This document shows positions 57,601 to 62,023 of a DNA stretch of 64,000 bases, piece by piece. A program made the translations under genes and the position numbers. The notes under the pieces were generated by a model. It did no database searches, was not told where the DNA came from, and worked only from the letters and a program-made list of their open reading frames with translations. Origin of the DNA: Archilochus colubris (lineage: Eukaryota > Chordata > Aves > Apodiformes > Trochilidae); contig CM041084.1 in assembly GCA_023079485.1 (NCBI GenBank), positions 131,018,792 through 131,082,791 of the forward strand, read 5' to 3'. Position 1 is the stretch's first letter. Each line of letters opens with the position of its first letter.

Positions 57601-60600
57601 TTATGCTTTCAAGAAATGAATCCTAAAACCAGAGTCAACTCTTCTGCTACTAAAATTTCATCAAGCAACTGTAACTCAGGGAACTGAACTACTACATCAG
57701 TGGTAGTTTCCTTATAATTAAATCATCTGTTCCTGTTTGAGGCAGGCTAACATCACTTTAGCTAAAGTAGATTAGCCAACAGTTTAAAGCAGACCAAAAT
57801 AAATCACCTGAGCTAAAAGAAGTACTGTATTATCTACAGACAACTCACAGGTTTTCTCTTTAAGAACAAGTCACTCAAGCCCTTCTTTCCTCCACCTCTG
57901 AGGACCGACCAATGCAGATTACATGCAAGTAACAGCAGGGAAGTTCATGCCCAGGCTGCCTTCCCCTCCACAGGAGGACAGGTACTCTCAGTTTGCCTTT
58001 GAACACAGAAAAGGGAGTTCAGAGCTTAACAAACACTTGCATTACCAGGAGCTCTCTCCCTGATATGTGGGGCCAGGACACCAGCCCCTCATCCCTGCTG
58101 GCTCCCTGCACAGAATTATACCACACCCTACACCAGCTCCTTCCAGCAACAACTGCTTGGGATTTTTAATAGACTTGCTCATCAGTGAATGCAAAGGGGG
58201 TAAGAAAATCTGTCAGAGTAGCAATACCCTCTATTTAACCACGTTCATCATGTCTCATCTTCAAGAGGAGAGAAAAAAAGTACATTAACATTGTGTAGAT
58301 TACCAATGACATCATACCCTATACTAGAACTTCAGTGGCTCAGCTGACAATTTTCTTACTATAAAAAAAAAAAAAAAAAAAAAAAAGACAAAGCCTTGAG
58401 ATGAATCCTGTCCCTGAAAGTTAGTTCACGTAAAGAGAGACATTCCTATGGCGTGAAAGATTCCCCCTCTCATTCTACAGAGCAGCAAGTGAGACTGCTC
58501 CTGTGAGGATTCTTAATAGCCAAGAAATGGTTGTCATTGTTACACCCACGTCCTAAAGCAACATAAAATTAAGACATATACTAAGAAGAACGAGCAACTG
58601 ATCTACCTATGAAATTTTGTGTCAAACTTCCTTCAAAAAGCAAAGTCTTCAATCCTGAAACATACATGAAACAGGTGGATAATCAAAAGAATTTATCTAG
58701 CATCCAGTGTAACAGATGCTGGGTATCTCTTTTTCAAAGATTAAAGCTATGAATTATTTATATCCCAAATATTTTCTGTAGTTGTTTCTCAAACTCTTTC
58801 TTCTTCCATGCAGCTAGCTTCCAGACATCTGAGTGAATACAACAAGCCAACAATGCTTCCACTTACTTGAGAGAGGTCTAATAACTACCATCAAGGGACA
58901 ATATTACTTTCAAAAACACTGTTTGAGAAATTATTTCAGCTGATGAGTAGGTGTGCTCAGGAGCCTTCCCAGTTATTTGTGGTACTACAGCTACTTCTTT
59001 TTTCTTCAAAGCATTTTACCACTCTCCAAGTTGCTACATGAAAAAGAGGGACAACAAATTACACAGAAAACCTAGTGAAACCTGTAAAACAGTGACACAA
59101 ACTGCACCAAACCAAACTGAAAAAAAAAATACTTTCTCACATATTGGAGACTGCTTAAGAGCTGAGCAATACCTCAGGAGAAGAATGGCTTCCAAACACA
59201 CTTAAAAGCCTTCACACATCTACACTTTGTATCAAATACCTTATTATAAAAATTCAAACCTATCCTGTACCCTGAACACACAGGGTTTCCACAGTCCATC
59301 CTTTGCATTTTAAAATACCATTACTCCTTAGATGCAGAACATGGATCCATTACTGAAAGCAGTACAATTGATCATGTCTTTTATACACTAGAAATGAAAG
59401 CATGCTATATAGAATTACGGTCCCAAAATCAGATTTTGAGAAGCAATTATGATTCAGAATGCAGACAGAAAAAAAACCTAACTTGGGCAACTGACCACTG
59501 TCTGCAGCACAGACTCAAAAAAGCCTATGTGTTAAGAGTAGAAAGAAACATCATAGATATGAGATGTTCCAAGATCCTAAATTCTATGTGCATGTATTCG
59601 AGAATTTATTAAGCTATCTGGCTCCTGATCTATACTGACACAACAGTAATAAGCAGCAATGCTACTGAAAAAACTGAACTGGCATTTTCAGCACATATGT
59701 ATGTGCCTCAATCTGATTTATTAATCAGATTTCACTGCTTTACAAGTTCTGATATACACCTACAGCTCTTCTAGTACACTTTTATTTATGAAGTGGAAAT
59801 TTATGACTTGCAGCTCAGATAAAGGAGCCCTGTGATTTTTCAGAATAAGTCACTACTTAAATACACTTCTGCAGCTTTCTTCGTATATTAATTACCACAG
59901 ATTATGAAGCTTCCTGTATCAAATAGAAGTTGGAAGAGCTGTGGTAAGAATGAGAAAAAAAGAAGAAAAAAAAGTAAAATTAGGAAGCATTATAAAGACT
60001 GAAGGAGAATCATATTCAGTAAGTCGAGAAAACAGGTGACATAAAAGAACAACGCAGATTAGCAAAGTGTGAGAATTACATCATGTTTTCTAAGAGCCTA
60101 TCAACATTAAAAATAGATAAAAAACACTTCAGTCCTTTCCACTCCAAAGTGCTAAACCTTCCCCTAAATCAAAACAGTGCAACGAAGAAGCAGAAAAAAC
60201 TAGTACAGCATCACATCTCAAGAGTTTGCCACTCCAAGGGAAGAAGCTGAATGCCAAATTTGAATGTGTCACTATGGAGAAAGCAATCCCTTAGGAATGG
60301 GTAGGCCTCCTAGAAAGCAGGATCCTCTAAAATGTTTTATCAACTTAAAGATAAAAAATACACTCCACACTAACACACTTCAGGTTTTAGACCTATTTTA
60401 TCATGAGAAGTTTCTTTTCTTTGTTTAAGGGCAGGCAAGATGCAATTTGGCAGAAATTTTATCTTTACAATGACCTATTTTCCTCCTCATAAGGCCTCAA
60501 ACCTCTGCTGTGTCTTGATAGAGGCATCTCAGAAAAGACTGGACTAGGAAAAGTGACCTAACTACAAACAACAGTGGAAGAGAGATGGACTCTGACCTAC

Positions 60601-61791
60601 TCTGAAACCTGGCAAGATCAAAACTAGAAAGATGTTAAGATTTATAAATAATTAAATACTATTTACAAAAATGAAATAACATTTACCAATAGGGTAAAAA
60701 CTATTGGTTTATATCCAGTGATGATTAAAGATCTTGATTTATTCACATATAAATTTGTAATAAACCAGAGTTAATTTACACTTTTCTTAGGAATTTCCAT
60801 ATAAAAGCGTACAAGTGAAATTCACAAGTTGTAACACATACCATTAGCATTTGCTGCAGAGGAAACATCTGACAGCTATAGAGCGCTGTCAAATGCACGC
60901 CGAGCAGCAAGGGAAATTCGCTTTATGGATTTATTTTCTCCCAAGCTTTCCATCTTCTCCCCAGGCTGTTAATTTCTCTCCCTCAAACCAACATAAACTT
61001 ATTCACGAGATTTACAAGAGACTGCGCCTCTGCCTTATCTGCAGACGCAGTCTGGAGATCGGGTCTCCTATTTTATTTAAAAAAAAAAAAAAAAAAAAAA
61101 AGTGCGTACGAAGGGGCAGGCAGAGCACACCGGCGCTACGCGCGCCTGTAACATCCATCCCCCCCGGCGTACGCCTTCTTTCTCCTCGCTCCCATCCTTC
61201 TCACTCGCACACCGCGATCCCCTCTCTGCATTGTCTGCCTCGATCCATCTCTGATTAATGTGGACACAGATTCGCTCCTCCTTGGCCACGGATCCTCGGG
61301 AAACCCCTTCCTCGGGCAGGCGCCGGGACTTCCCTAGCAGGCCGGAGTCCCCGCTAAAACCGCGCAGGGGTGACAGGCCGCCGGCGAAGGTCACGGCCCC
61401 GCGGCCCCGCGGCCCCGCTCCCGAGACGGACAAAGTTTACGGCGGCGGCCGCCCGGAGAGGCCGGCAGCGTGCGGCCCGTGCCGCTCCTCGCCGCCGGCC
61501 CCTACGAGAGGAAAGCGCCGGGGCCCTACGGCTCCGCGACGAGGCGCCGGGACAGCGGCCCCGCGTCGGGGCAGTGCCGGACGTCCCCCGCGGCCCGGGA
61601 TGCCCCGCTCCCCCGGGGCTCCCCGCCGCTCCGGCCCCCGCCGCCGGCCCCTCCCCTCACCCACAGGGGGCCGAGCCGCGCCAGGCCGGCCCCTCCCCTC
61701 CGCCCCCCGCCGCACGGCCTGCCCCTCACCGGTCATTGAGCTGGTCCTCGGTGCCCGGCAGCGGGTGCACCACGAAGTGGATCGAGGTCAT
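354..61791 (-). CDS. UBR5: UBR5 E3 ubiquitin-protein ligase, N-terminal 1738 residues (38 exons)
   Basis: UBR5 is a very large HECT E3 ligase of nucleus and cytoplasm. It binds N-degrons through a UBR box and builds K48-linked and branched chains on many substrates, with roles in DNA damage signalling, transcription and protein quality control. Here 38 exons join in frame on the minus strand from an ATG at 61791 whose first residues are [13 protein letters not shown], the known UBR5 N-terminus. Visible parts are a UBA domain (about 182-228), RCC1-like propeller strands before about 620 and again around 755-806, a small beta-barrel strand pair (about 665-685), a Cys/His-rich UBR box (about 1174-1245) and an acidic, serine-rich linker (about 1570-1700). 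The MLLE and HECT domains are outside the window, so the catalytic cysteine cannot be seen. No frameshift or stop interrupts any exon. Family identity is near certain; untested exon choices could alter short stretches. Confidence 0.98.
612..1537 (-). other. UBR5 intron 37 (926 bp)
   Basis: Unique AT-rich sequence with purine-rich runs near 1180-1260. No repeat or RNA gene seen. Confidence 0.8.
1538..1669 (-). CDS. UBR5: UBR5 exon 37 (residues 1609-1652), acidic Ser-rich segment
   Basis: Encodes [20 protein letters not shown] and [20 protein letters not shown], with Ser-Asp-Ser-Glu runs that look like CK2 targets. Acceptor TTCTAG|GC, donor GCAG|GTATGC. Confidence 0.96.
1670..2787 (-). other. 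UBR5 intron 36 (1118 bp)
   Basis: Contains (AC)8 at 1905-1920, a 12-base A run near 2030-2041 and a G/T-rich stretch at 2471-2545. No gene seen. Confidence 0.8.
1905..1920. repeat. (AC)8 microsatellite
   Basis: Eight uninterrupted AC units in intron 36; a possible length polymorphism. Confidence 0.9.
2788..2899 (-). CDS. UBR5: UBR5 exon 36 (residues 1572-1608), acidic His-rich segment
   Basis: Encodes [20 protein letters not shown] and [17 protein letters not shown]. More than half of the residues are Asp, Glu or His. Acceptor GTACAG|GTT, donor GATG|GTACGT. Confidence 0.96.
2900..3635 (-). other. UBR5 intron 35 (736 bp)
   Basis: AT-rich unique sequence; an A-rich run at 3596-3630 lies beside the exon 35 donor. 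Nothing else seen. Confidence 0.8.
3636..3759 (-). CDS. UBR5: UBR5 exon 35 (residues 1530-1571), Ser/Gln linker
   Basis: Encodes [20 protein letters not shown] and [20 protein letters not shown], the start of a disordered region that turns acidic. Acceptor AAACAG|TTC, donor GAAGAG|GTCAGT, phase 0. Confidence 0.97.
3986..4225 (-). CDS. UBR5: UBR5 exon 34 (residues 1450-1529)
   Basis: Encodes [40 protein letters not shown] and a linker ending [16 protein letters not shown]. The second-longest exon in the window (240 bases). Acceptor CCCTAG|C, donor AGCAG|GTAAAA. Confidence 0.97.
4226..4741 (-). other. UBR5 intron 33 (516 bp)
   Basis: Holds a poly-A run at 4273-4287 and a short CA-rich tract at 4712-4736 next to the exon 33 donor. 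No gene seen. Confidence 0.8.
4742..4902 (-). CDS. UBR5: UBR5 exon 33 (residues 1397-1449)
   Basis: Encodes [40 protein letters not shown] and [13 protein letters not shown], long amphipathic helices of the scaffold. Acceptor CTACAG|CTC, donor AAAAA|GTAAGT. Confidence 0.97.
5115..5244 (-). CDS. UBR5: UBR5 exon 32 (residues 1353-1396)
   Basis: Encodes [20 protein letters not shown] and [20 protein letters not shown]. Acceptor TTCCAAG|TCTTAG contains a second AG six bases on that would drop Leu-Ser in frame. Human UBR5, as I recall it, keeps Leu-Ser, so the first AG is taken as the main one. Donor ATTCTG|GTAAGT. Confidence 0.95.
5344..5470 (-). CDS. UBR5: UBR5 exon 31 (residues 1311-1352)
   Basis: Encodes [20 protein letters not shown] and [20 protein letters not shown], helices of the central scaffold. 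Acceptor TTTTAG|AT, donor GACCC|GTGTGT, one of the weaker donors in the gene. The next intron is only 99 bases. Confidence 0.96.
5590..5708 (-). CDS. UBR5: UBR5 exon 30 (residues 1271-1310)
   Basis: Encodes [20 protein letters not shown] and [19 protein letters not shown]. Acceptor TCACAG|GGG completes the Arg codon left by the GC donor. Donor GAAG|GTAAGA. Confidence 0.97.
5799..5945 (-). CDS. UBR5: UBR5 exon 29 (residues 1222-1270), end of UBR box, GC splice donor
   Basis: Encodes [20 protein letters not shown], finishing the UBR box with Cys-1232, 1234, 1238 and 1240, then helices with [20 protein letters not shown]. The join PNS-R-GEH to exon 30 needs AGCAG|GCAAGT, a GC donor, followed by a 90-base intron. 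A GT four bases on would break the frame. Confidence 0.95.
5946..6881 (-). other. UBR5 intron 28 (936 bp)
   Basis: Unique sequence. A 15-base direct repeat (AAATAGTGATTTATT) appears twice, 9 bases apart, at about 6822-6860. Open frames here show no family resemblance and end at random. Confidence 0.75.
6882..6973 (-). CDS. UBR5: UBR5 exon 28 (residues 1192-1221), UBR box core
   Basis: A 92-base exon with ten Cys in 30 residues: [20 protein letters not shown], then [10 protein letters not shown]. Cys-1196, 1199, 1208, 1211, 1215, His-1216, His-1219 and Cys-1221 are candidate zinc ligands. Acceptor TTTTAG|GAT, donor TGCAA|GTAAGT. Confidence 0.97.
6974..7407 (-). other. UBR5 intron 27 (434 bp)
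   Basis: AT-rich unique sequence between two UBR-box exons. Nothing recognised. Confidence 0.8.
7408..7556 (-). CDS. UBR5: UBR5 exon 27 (residues 1142-1191), start of UBR box
   Basis: Encodes [20 protein letters not shown], then [20 protein letters not shown]. Cys-1174, -1175 and -1179 open the UBR zinc-binding module that recognises basic N-terminal degrons. Acceptor TTTTAG|CT, donor AACCAA|GTAAGC (an A rather than G ends the exon, acceptable with the strong GTAAG). Confidence 0.96.
7557..8372 (-). other. UBR5 intron 26 (816 bp)
   Basis: Unique sequence with no repeat or RNA gene recognised. Confidence 0.8.
8373..8470 (-). CDS. UBR5: UBR5 exon 26 (residues 1109-1141), ankyrin-like
   Basis: Encodes [20 protein letters not shown] and [12 protein letters not shown]. 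The D-x-RG-x-TPFM-x-AV order with a following helix reads like an ankyrin repeat. Acceptor TTCTTAG|G, donor AAAG|GTACAC. Confidence 0.97.
8471..8803 (-). other. UBR5 intron 25 (333 bp)
   Basis: AT-rich unique sequence; nothing recognised. Confidence 0.8.
8804..8927 (-). CDS. UBR5: UBR5 exon 25 (residues 1068-1108)
   Basis: Encodes [20 protein letters not shown] and [20 protein letters not shown], helices that begin an ankyrin-like pair finished by exon 26. Acceptor TTACAG|GTC, donor GCCAA|GTAAGG. Confidence 0.97.
8928..9349 (-). other. UBR5 intron 24 (422 bp)
   Basis: Unique sequence; open frames on both strands lack any recognisable family signature. Confidence 0.8.
9350..9445 (-). CDS. 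UBR5: UBR5 exon 24 (residues 1036-1067)
   Basis: Encodes [20 protein letters not shown] and [12 protein letters not shown], a Gly/Thr/Ser-rich linker. Acceptor TAAAAG|AT lacks a long pyrimidine tract but is the only one that keeps frame. Donor CCAG|GTGAGG. Confidence 0.95.
9446..9821 (-). other. UBR5 intron 23 (376 bp)
   Basis: Unique AT-rich sequence; nothing recognised. Confidence 0.8.
9822..9973 (-). CDS. UBR5: UBR5 exon 23 (residues 985-1035)
   Basis: Encodes the basic helix [20 protein letters not shown], an acidic/Ser linker and the proline-rich [20 protein letters not shown]. Acceptor CCTCAG|TTT, donor CCGG|GTAAGT. Confidence 0.97.
9974..11645 (-). other. UBR5 intron 22 (1672 bp)
   Basis: Contains the plus-strand CR1 fragment at 10845-11092. 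The remainder is unique sequence. Confidence 0.8.
10845..11092 (+). mobile_element. CR1 LINE, 3' fragment (about 250 bp)
   Basis: A 5'-truncated chicken-repeat-1 copy, antisense to UBR5. It shows the conserved 3' region (GGTTCAAGGGTTGGACTCGA, then GTCCCTTCCAACCCAGCC) and ends in the diagnostic 8-base tail repeat, ATTCTATG two and a half times at 11070-11092. CR1 non-LTR elements are the main LINEs of birds. No coding capacity remains. Confidence 0.95.
11646..11772 (-). CDS. UBR5: UBR5 exon 22 (residues 943-984)
   Basis: Encodes [20 protein letters not shown] and [20 protein letters not shown]. The acceptor TTTCAG|AAG is a NAGNAG (CAGAAG) whose second AG would drop one Glu. Donor AGAAG|GTAACA splits a Ser codon. 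Confidence 0.96.
11773..15101 (-). other. UBR5 intron 21 (3329 bp)
   Basis: Mostly unique sequence. A 10-base unit (AGTTATCTGA) is repeated in tandem at about 12868-12892. A 128-codon open frame lies on the plus strand at 13644-14030 but shows no family resemblance. Confidence 0.75.
15102..15312 (-). CDS. UBR5: UBR5 exon 21 (residues 873-942), helical scaffold
   Basis: Encodes [20 protein letters not shown] and, after MNLEQAVVL, the segment [20 protein letters not shown], helical repeats resembling ankyrin/HEAT packing, then an acidic KETKEEE tail. Acceptor GTACAG|AAA, donor GAGG|GTGAGC. Confidence 0.97.
15313..16366 (-). other. UBR5 intron 20 (1054 bp)
   Basis: Unique sequence; nothing recognised. 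Confidence 0.8.
16367..16564 (-). CDS. UBR5: UBR5 exon 20 (residues 807-872)
   Basis: Encodes [20 protein letters not shown], then [20 protein letters not shown] and the helix around [15 protein letters not shown]. Sixty-six whole codons, phase 0 at both ends. Acceptor TTGTAG|GAA, donor GTTGAG|GTAAAA. Confidence 0.97.
16565..17444 (-). other. UBR5 intron 19 (880 bp)
   Basis: Unique AT-rich sequence; nothing recognised. Confidence 0.8.
17445..17599 (-). CDS. UBR5: UBR5 exon 19 (residues 755-806), propeller strands
   Basis: Encodes [40 protein letters not shown] and [12 protein letters not shown], again WD/RCC1-like beta strands. Acceptor TTGAAG|GAG, donor GGACAG|GTTTGT. The acceptor is followed by GAG, a weak NAGNAG. 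Confidence 0.97.
17804..17915 (-). CDS. UBR5: UBR5 exon 18 (residues 718-754)
   Basis: Encodes [20 protein letters not shown], then [17 protein letters not shown]. Acceptor TTTCAG|GTT, donor AAAAG|GTAAGT, one base into a Gly codon. The intron between exons 17 and 18 is 92 bases. Confidence 0.97.
18008..18151 (-). CDS. UBR5: UBR5 exon 17 (residues 670-717), small beta-barrel
   Basis: Encodes [18 protein letters not shown], a pattern typical of small SH3/Mib-like barrels (VxxVDGxYVxVKFPG), then an Asn/Ser/Asp loop and [15 protein letters not shown]. Exactly 48 codons, phase 0 at both ends. Acceptor CTGTAG|GTG, donor CTGCAG|GTATAT. Confidence 0.97.
18152..20613 (-). other. UBR5 intron 16 (2462 bp)
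   Basis: Unique sequence. A short ATTTTTGAAT tandem repeat occurs near 19390-19420. Overlapping short frames on both strands at 19529-19844 have no recognisable product. Confidence 0.75.
20614..20726 (-). CDS. UBR5: UBR5 exon 16 (residues 632-669), KRRR motif and beta-barrel start
   Basis: Opens with [14 protein letters not shown], a short basic cluster, then [20 protein letters not shown] and GK. The last part leads into the SH3-like small beta-barrel continued in exon 17. Acceptor TATCAG|AGAGG, donor GGCAAG|GTTTGT, phase 0 at the end. Confidence 0.97.
20727..22326 (-). other. UBR5 intron 15 (1600 bp)
   Basis: Holds an A-rich tract (21927-21964) and a 12-base tandem duplication (ATGCTTGCTTAG) at about 22082-22106. 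No gene seen. Confidence 0.8.
21927..21964. repeat. Poly-A / (A)nG tract
   Basis: Twenty-one A residues followed by A-runs broken by single G. On the UBR5 strand this is a T-rich tract inside intron 15. No SINE or LINE body is attached. Confidence 0.9.
22327..22436 (-). CDS. UBR5: UBR5 exon 15 (residues 595-631), Pro/Ser linker
   Basis: Encodes [20 protein letters not shown] and [16 protein letters not shown], a low-complexity linker rich in possible phosphorylation sites (PPPSP). Acceptor CTTCTAG|A, donor TATA|GTAAGT, one base into a Lys codon. Confidence 0.96.
22437..23115 (-). other. UBR5 intron 14 (679 bp)
   Basis: Unique AT-rich sequence; nothing recognised. Confidence 0.8.
23116..23300 (-). 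CDS. UBR5: UBR5 exon 14 (residues 534-594)
   Basis: Encodes [40 protein letters not shown] and [20 protein letters not shown]: more propeller strands followed by a charged linker. Acceptor CTGTAG|GTG, donor GCAAA|GTAAGT. This exon accepts the GC-donor intron 13. Confidence 0.97.
23301..24094 (-). other. UBR5 intron 13 (794 bp), GC-AG intron
   Basis: On the UBR5 strand it begins GCAAGT and ends CTGTAG. It contains a (CCAAA)4 microsatellite at 23401-23420. The frame join from Gln-533 to Val-534 supports the GC donor. Confidence 0.88.
23401..23420. repeat. (CCAAA)4 microsatellite
   Basis: Four exact CCAAA units following a run of seven A residues, in intron 13. Confidence 0.9.
24095..24212 (-). 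CDS. UBR5: UBR5 exon 13 (residues 494-533), basic stretch, GC splice donor
   Basis: Encodes [20 protein letters not shown], a Lys/Arg-rich segment that could act as a nuclear localisation signal, then [14 protein letters not shown]. The junction with exon 14 (GTQ|VCL) requires the donor to be CCCAG|GCAAGT, a GC rather than GT donor. The GT four bases further on would shift the frame. Confidence 0.95.
24213..26112 (-). other. UBR5 intron 12 (1900 bp)
   Basis: Unique sequence. The part at 24420-24660 is richer in G and C than its surroundings but resembles no repeat family I know. Confidence 0.75.
26113..26267 (-). CDS. UBR5: UBR5 exon 12 (residues 443-493), RCC1-like repeat
   Basis: Encodes [20 protein letters not shown] and, after [28 protein letters not shown], an RCC1-like blade continued in exon 13. 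Acceptor CCCTAG|GTT, donor TGGTG|GTAAGT. Confidence 0.97.
26268..27006 (-). other. UBR5 intron 11 (739 bp)
   Basis: Begins with a purine-rich stretch on the plus strand (26270-26330), the pyrimidine tract of the exon 12 acceptor. Otherwise unique. Confidence 0.8.
27007..27117 (-). CDS. UBR5: UBR5 exon 11 (residues 406-442)
   Basis: Encodes [20 protein letters not shown], then [17 protein letters not shown], another propeller strand set. Phase 0 at both ends. Acceptor CCAAAG|AAT, donor AACAAG|GTATGA. Confidence 0.97.
27197..27313 (-). CDS. UBR5: UBR5 exon 10 (residues 367-405), RCC1-like repeat
   Basis: Encodes [15 protein letters not shown] and [14 protein letters not shown], a classic RCC1-type blade (surface check followed by G-x-LYxWxW). 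Phase 0 at both ends, 39 codons. Acceptor TTGTAG|GAT, donor GCACAG|GTACTG. The intron towards exon 11 is only 79 bases. Confidence 0.97.
27541..27665. repeat. AT-rich low-complexity patch
   Basis: About 125 bases almost free of G and C, made of ATATAT, TATTTA and AATATG-like pieces. Probably a decayed simple repeat. Confidence 0.8.
29660..29830 (-). mobile_element. CR1 LINE, 3' fragment (about 170 bp)
   Basis: Read on the minus strand it shows CR1 3' sequence: AGGCTGCCCAGGGAGGTTGT, CTGGAGACATTCAGAGCCCA, and GGGGAGTTGGACTCAATGAT. The tail is reduced to one TTCTGATTCTA unit at 29660. Same orientation as UBR5, truncated at its 5' end. Confidence 0.93.
30187..30446 (+). mobile_element. CR1 LINE, 3' fragment (about 260 bp)
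   Basis: Plus-strand copy with GGGGAGGTTCAGGCTGGATA, GGTTGGACTGGATGATCTTG and the terminal repeat ATTCTGTGATTCTGTG at 30430-30445. Opposite in orientation to the copy 357 bases away, so the two form an imperfect inverted repeat in the pre-mRNA. Confidence 0.95.
31130..31330. repeat. A/C-rich low-complexity tract
   Basis: Runs of A broken by CC and AACC units (31133-31180, 31257-31300), ending in ATAAATAAATAAATA at about 31313-31327. Simple-sequence drift. Confidence 0.8.
32622..32833 (-). CDS. UBR5: UBR5 exon 9 (residues 296-366) with tandem acceptor
   Basis: Encodes [13 protein letters not shown], a charged [14 protein letters not shown] helix, a linker and [10 protein letters not shown], the start of the next propeller strands. 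The long form uses ACCAG|TTCTCC at 32833. A second AG eighteen bases in (CCCTTAG|AGAGAC, exon start 32815) restores the frame and removes residues VLLLPL. Donor GATAAG|GTACTG, phase 0. I recall human UBR5 isoforms differing by these six residues. Confidence 0.96.
32816..32833 (-). promoter_or_regulatory. UBR5: Alternative exon segment between tandem acceptors
   Basis: These 18 bases read TTCTCCTTCTTCCCTTAG. They encode VLLLPL when included and act as a pyrimidine tract plus AG when the downstream acceptor is used. Both choices keep the frame. Confidence 0.85.
32834..34759 (-). other. UBR5 intron 8 (1926 bp)
   Basis: Mostly unique. A purine-rich GAAA/AAGA stretch lies at 34322-34373. Its 3' end, read on the minus strand, feeds the tandem acceptor of exon 9. 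Confidence 0.8.
34760..34909 (-). CDS. UBR5: UBR5 exon 8 (residues 246-295)
   Basis: Encodes [16 protein letters not shown], then [14 protein letters not shown] and the Ser/Arg run [12 protein letters not shown]. Acceptor TTATAG|AG, donor CCAGAG|GTAATT. It ends one base into the codon for Val-296, the residue affected by the alternative acceptor of exon 9. Confidence 0.96.
34910..41143 (-). other. UBR5 intron 7 (6234 bp)
   Basis: The second-largest intron. It holds (AAAAC)n at 34994-35018, a short CAG run near 36177-36190 and a slightly G/C-richer block at 35790-36300. The segment at 35915-35975 faintly resembles a CR1 3' end but is too diverged to call. No gene seen. Confidence 0.75.
34994..35018. 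repeat. (AAAAC)n microsatellite
   Basis: About four to five AAAAC units at the 3' side of intron 7. Confidence 0.88.
41144..41303 (-). CDS. UBR5: UBR5 exon 7 (residues 193-245), UBA domain
   Basis: Carries most of the UBA domain: [20 protein letters not shown] is the typical helix-2/helix-3 pattern of a ubiquitin-binding three-helix bundle. An acidic tail ([10 protein letters not shown]) and SESYLPG follow. Acceptor TTACAG|GCA, donor CTGGAG|GTTTGT. In known UBR5 structures the UBA is an insertion within the propeller; that placement is knowledge, not seen here. Confidence 0.97.
41304..42457 (-). other. UBR5 intron 6 (1154 bp)
   Basis: Unique AT-rich sequence with an (AAC)n run near 41399-41411. 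Nothing else recognised. Confidence 0.8.
42458..42647 (-). CDS. UBR5: UBR5 exon 6 (residues 129-192), Gly/Ser/Arg-rich linker to the UBA domain
   Basis: Encodes [19 protein letters not shown], an Arg-rich stretch with [17 protein letters not shown], then VIPEELISQ, the first helix of the UBA domain. Acceptor TTTCTAG|AAG and donor TCACAG|GTACAT. The acceptor is a NAGNAG (TAGAAG), so a form lacking Ser-130 is possible. Confidence 0.96.
42648..45637 (-). other. UBR5 intron 5 (2990 bp)
   Basis: Unique AT-rich sequence with a short ATATATG/TGTATA palindromic stretch near 45567-45600. No gene or repeat recognised. Confidence 0.78.
45638..45757 (-). CDS. UBR5: UBR5 exon 5 (residues 89-128)
   Basis: Encodes a Ser/Gly/Arg-rich linker followed by [19 protein letters not shown]. 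Acceptor TTTCAG|TTCAAAG, donor CTTGG|GTAAGT. The split Gly codons at both ends match the flanking exons. Low-complexity sequence here is probably disordered. Confidence 0.96.
45758..46523 (-). other. UBR5 intron 4 (766 bp)
   Basis: Unique sequence; nothing recognised. Confidence 0.8.
46524..46600 (-). CDS. UBR5: UBR5 exon 4 (residues 64-88)
   Basis: Encodes [20 protein letters not shown], continuing the RCC1-like strand [12 protein letters not shown] across the exon 3/4 junction. Donor GATGG|GTAAGA splits a Gly codon completed by exon 5. Confidence 0.97.
46778..46859 (-). CDS. UBR5: UBR5 exon 3 (residues 36-63)
   Basis: Encodes [14 protein letters not shown] and then the strand NHAAFLLE, the start of the first propeller blade. 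The acceptor is TTTCAG|C and the donor GGAG|GTAAAT. The exon ends in phase 0, so 27 whole codons follow the split Ser. Confidence 0.97.
46860..47365 (-). other. UBR5 intron 2 (506 bp)
   Basis: Unique AT-rich sequence; nothing recognised. Confidence 0.8.
47366..47410 (-). CDS. UBR5: UBR5 exon 2 (residues 21-35)
   Basis: A 45-base exon, the smallest in the window after exon 1 is excluded. It encodes [14 protein letters not shown], has an AG acceptor at 47411-47412 and ends AACAG|GTAAGG. It begins by completing the Arg codon of exon 1 and ends two bases into a Ser codon, which fixes both junctions. Confidence 0.96.
51026..52110 (+). mobile_element. CR1 LINE, 5'-truncated copy with decayed reverse transcriptase
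   Basis: About 1.1 kb of CR1, antisense to UBR5. Fragments of the reverse transcriptase show in the plus frames: a [14 protein letters not shown] block at the start and [11 protein letters not shown] near 51281-51315, which holds the catalytic YADD/FADD-type motif region. Frame changes and stops break the coding region and several segments are deleted. The 3' end (GAGGTCCCTTCCAACCTCAA) is present but the tail repeat is worn. It cannot be active. Confidence 0.94.
52690..52716. repeat. Poly-A tract
   Basis: A run of A residues broken once by G in intron 1. No element body is joined to it. Confidence 0.9.
54586..54652. repeat. G-rich, (GA)n and (CCAA)n compound simple repeat
   Basis: A G-rich stretch (GGGGGGTGGGGGGGAG) runs into (GA)7-8, then AAC-rich sequence with ACCAACCAACCAACCA. 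Compound repeat, likely length-variable. Confidence 0.88.
58363..58386. repeat. Poly-A tract (24)
   Basis: Twenty-four uninterrupted A residues in intron 1. No adjoining SINE or LINE is recognisable. Confidence 0.92.
61079..61101. repeat. Poly-A tract (23) at the edge of the CpG island
   Basis: Twenty-three A residues mark a sharp change from AT-rich intron to CpG-rich sequence. Homopolymer dA:dT tracts resist nucleosomes, so this could bound the promoter's open region; that role is inference. Confidence 0.9.
61730..61791 (-). CDS. UBR5: UBR5 exon 1, coding part (residues 1-20)
   Basis: The start codon (ATG, 61791-61789) has A at -3 and opens the conserved [12 protein letters not shown] sequence. 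The exon ends with two bases of an Arg codon at GACCG|GTGAGG. It sits inside the CpG island. The only other ATG between the likely transcription start and this codon is the short upstream ORF at 62041. Confidence 0.97.
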
Positions 61792-62023
61792 GTTCCGCGC
61801 CGCCGCCGCTGCCCCCCCCGGCGGAGGGAGGCGGGCGGGCGGGGGCCGGGCACACAATGGGGGCGGGGGGGGCGGCGGGGGAGGGGGCGCTCGGCCTCCG
61901 TCCCTCCCCCGGGGCCGCTGGTGGCCGCCGGTGGAGTCCTCGGCTCGCCCGTCGCGACGCGGAGAGCGAGGAGGAAGGAGCCCGCCGCAACGGCGCCGGG
62001 AAGAGGCTCAGCCCGCACCGCAC

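Larger units (their letters stand above)
47411..61729 (-). other. UBR5 intron 1 (14.3 kb)
   Basis: The largest intron, separating the CpG-island first exon from exon 2. It contains the CR1 copy at 51026-52110, poly-A tracts at 52690-52716, 58363-58386 and 61079-61101, and a GA/CCAA simple repeat at 54586-54652. From about 61120 upward it is CpG-island sequence. No other gene was recognised. Confidence 0.8.

Noticed and set aside
58363..58386. Poly-A tracts as tails of processed pseudogenes or SINEs
   Set aside because: No exon-like sequence, element body or target-site duplication could be seen next to this tract or those at 21927, 52690 and 61079.
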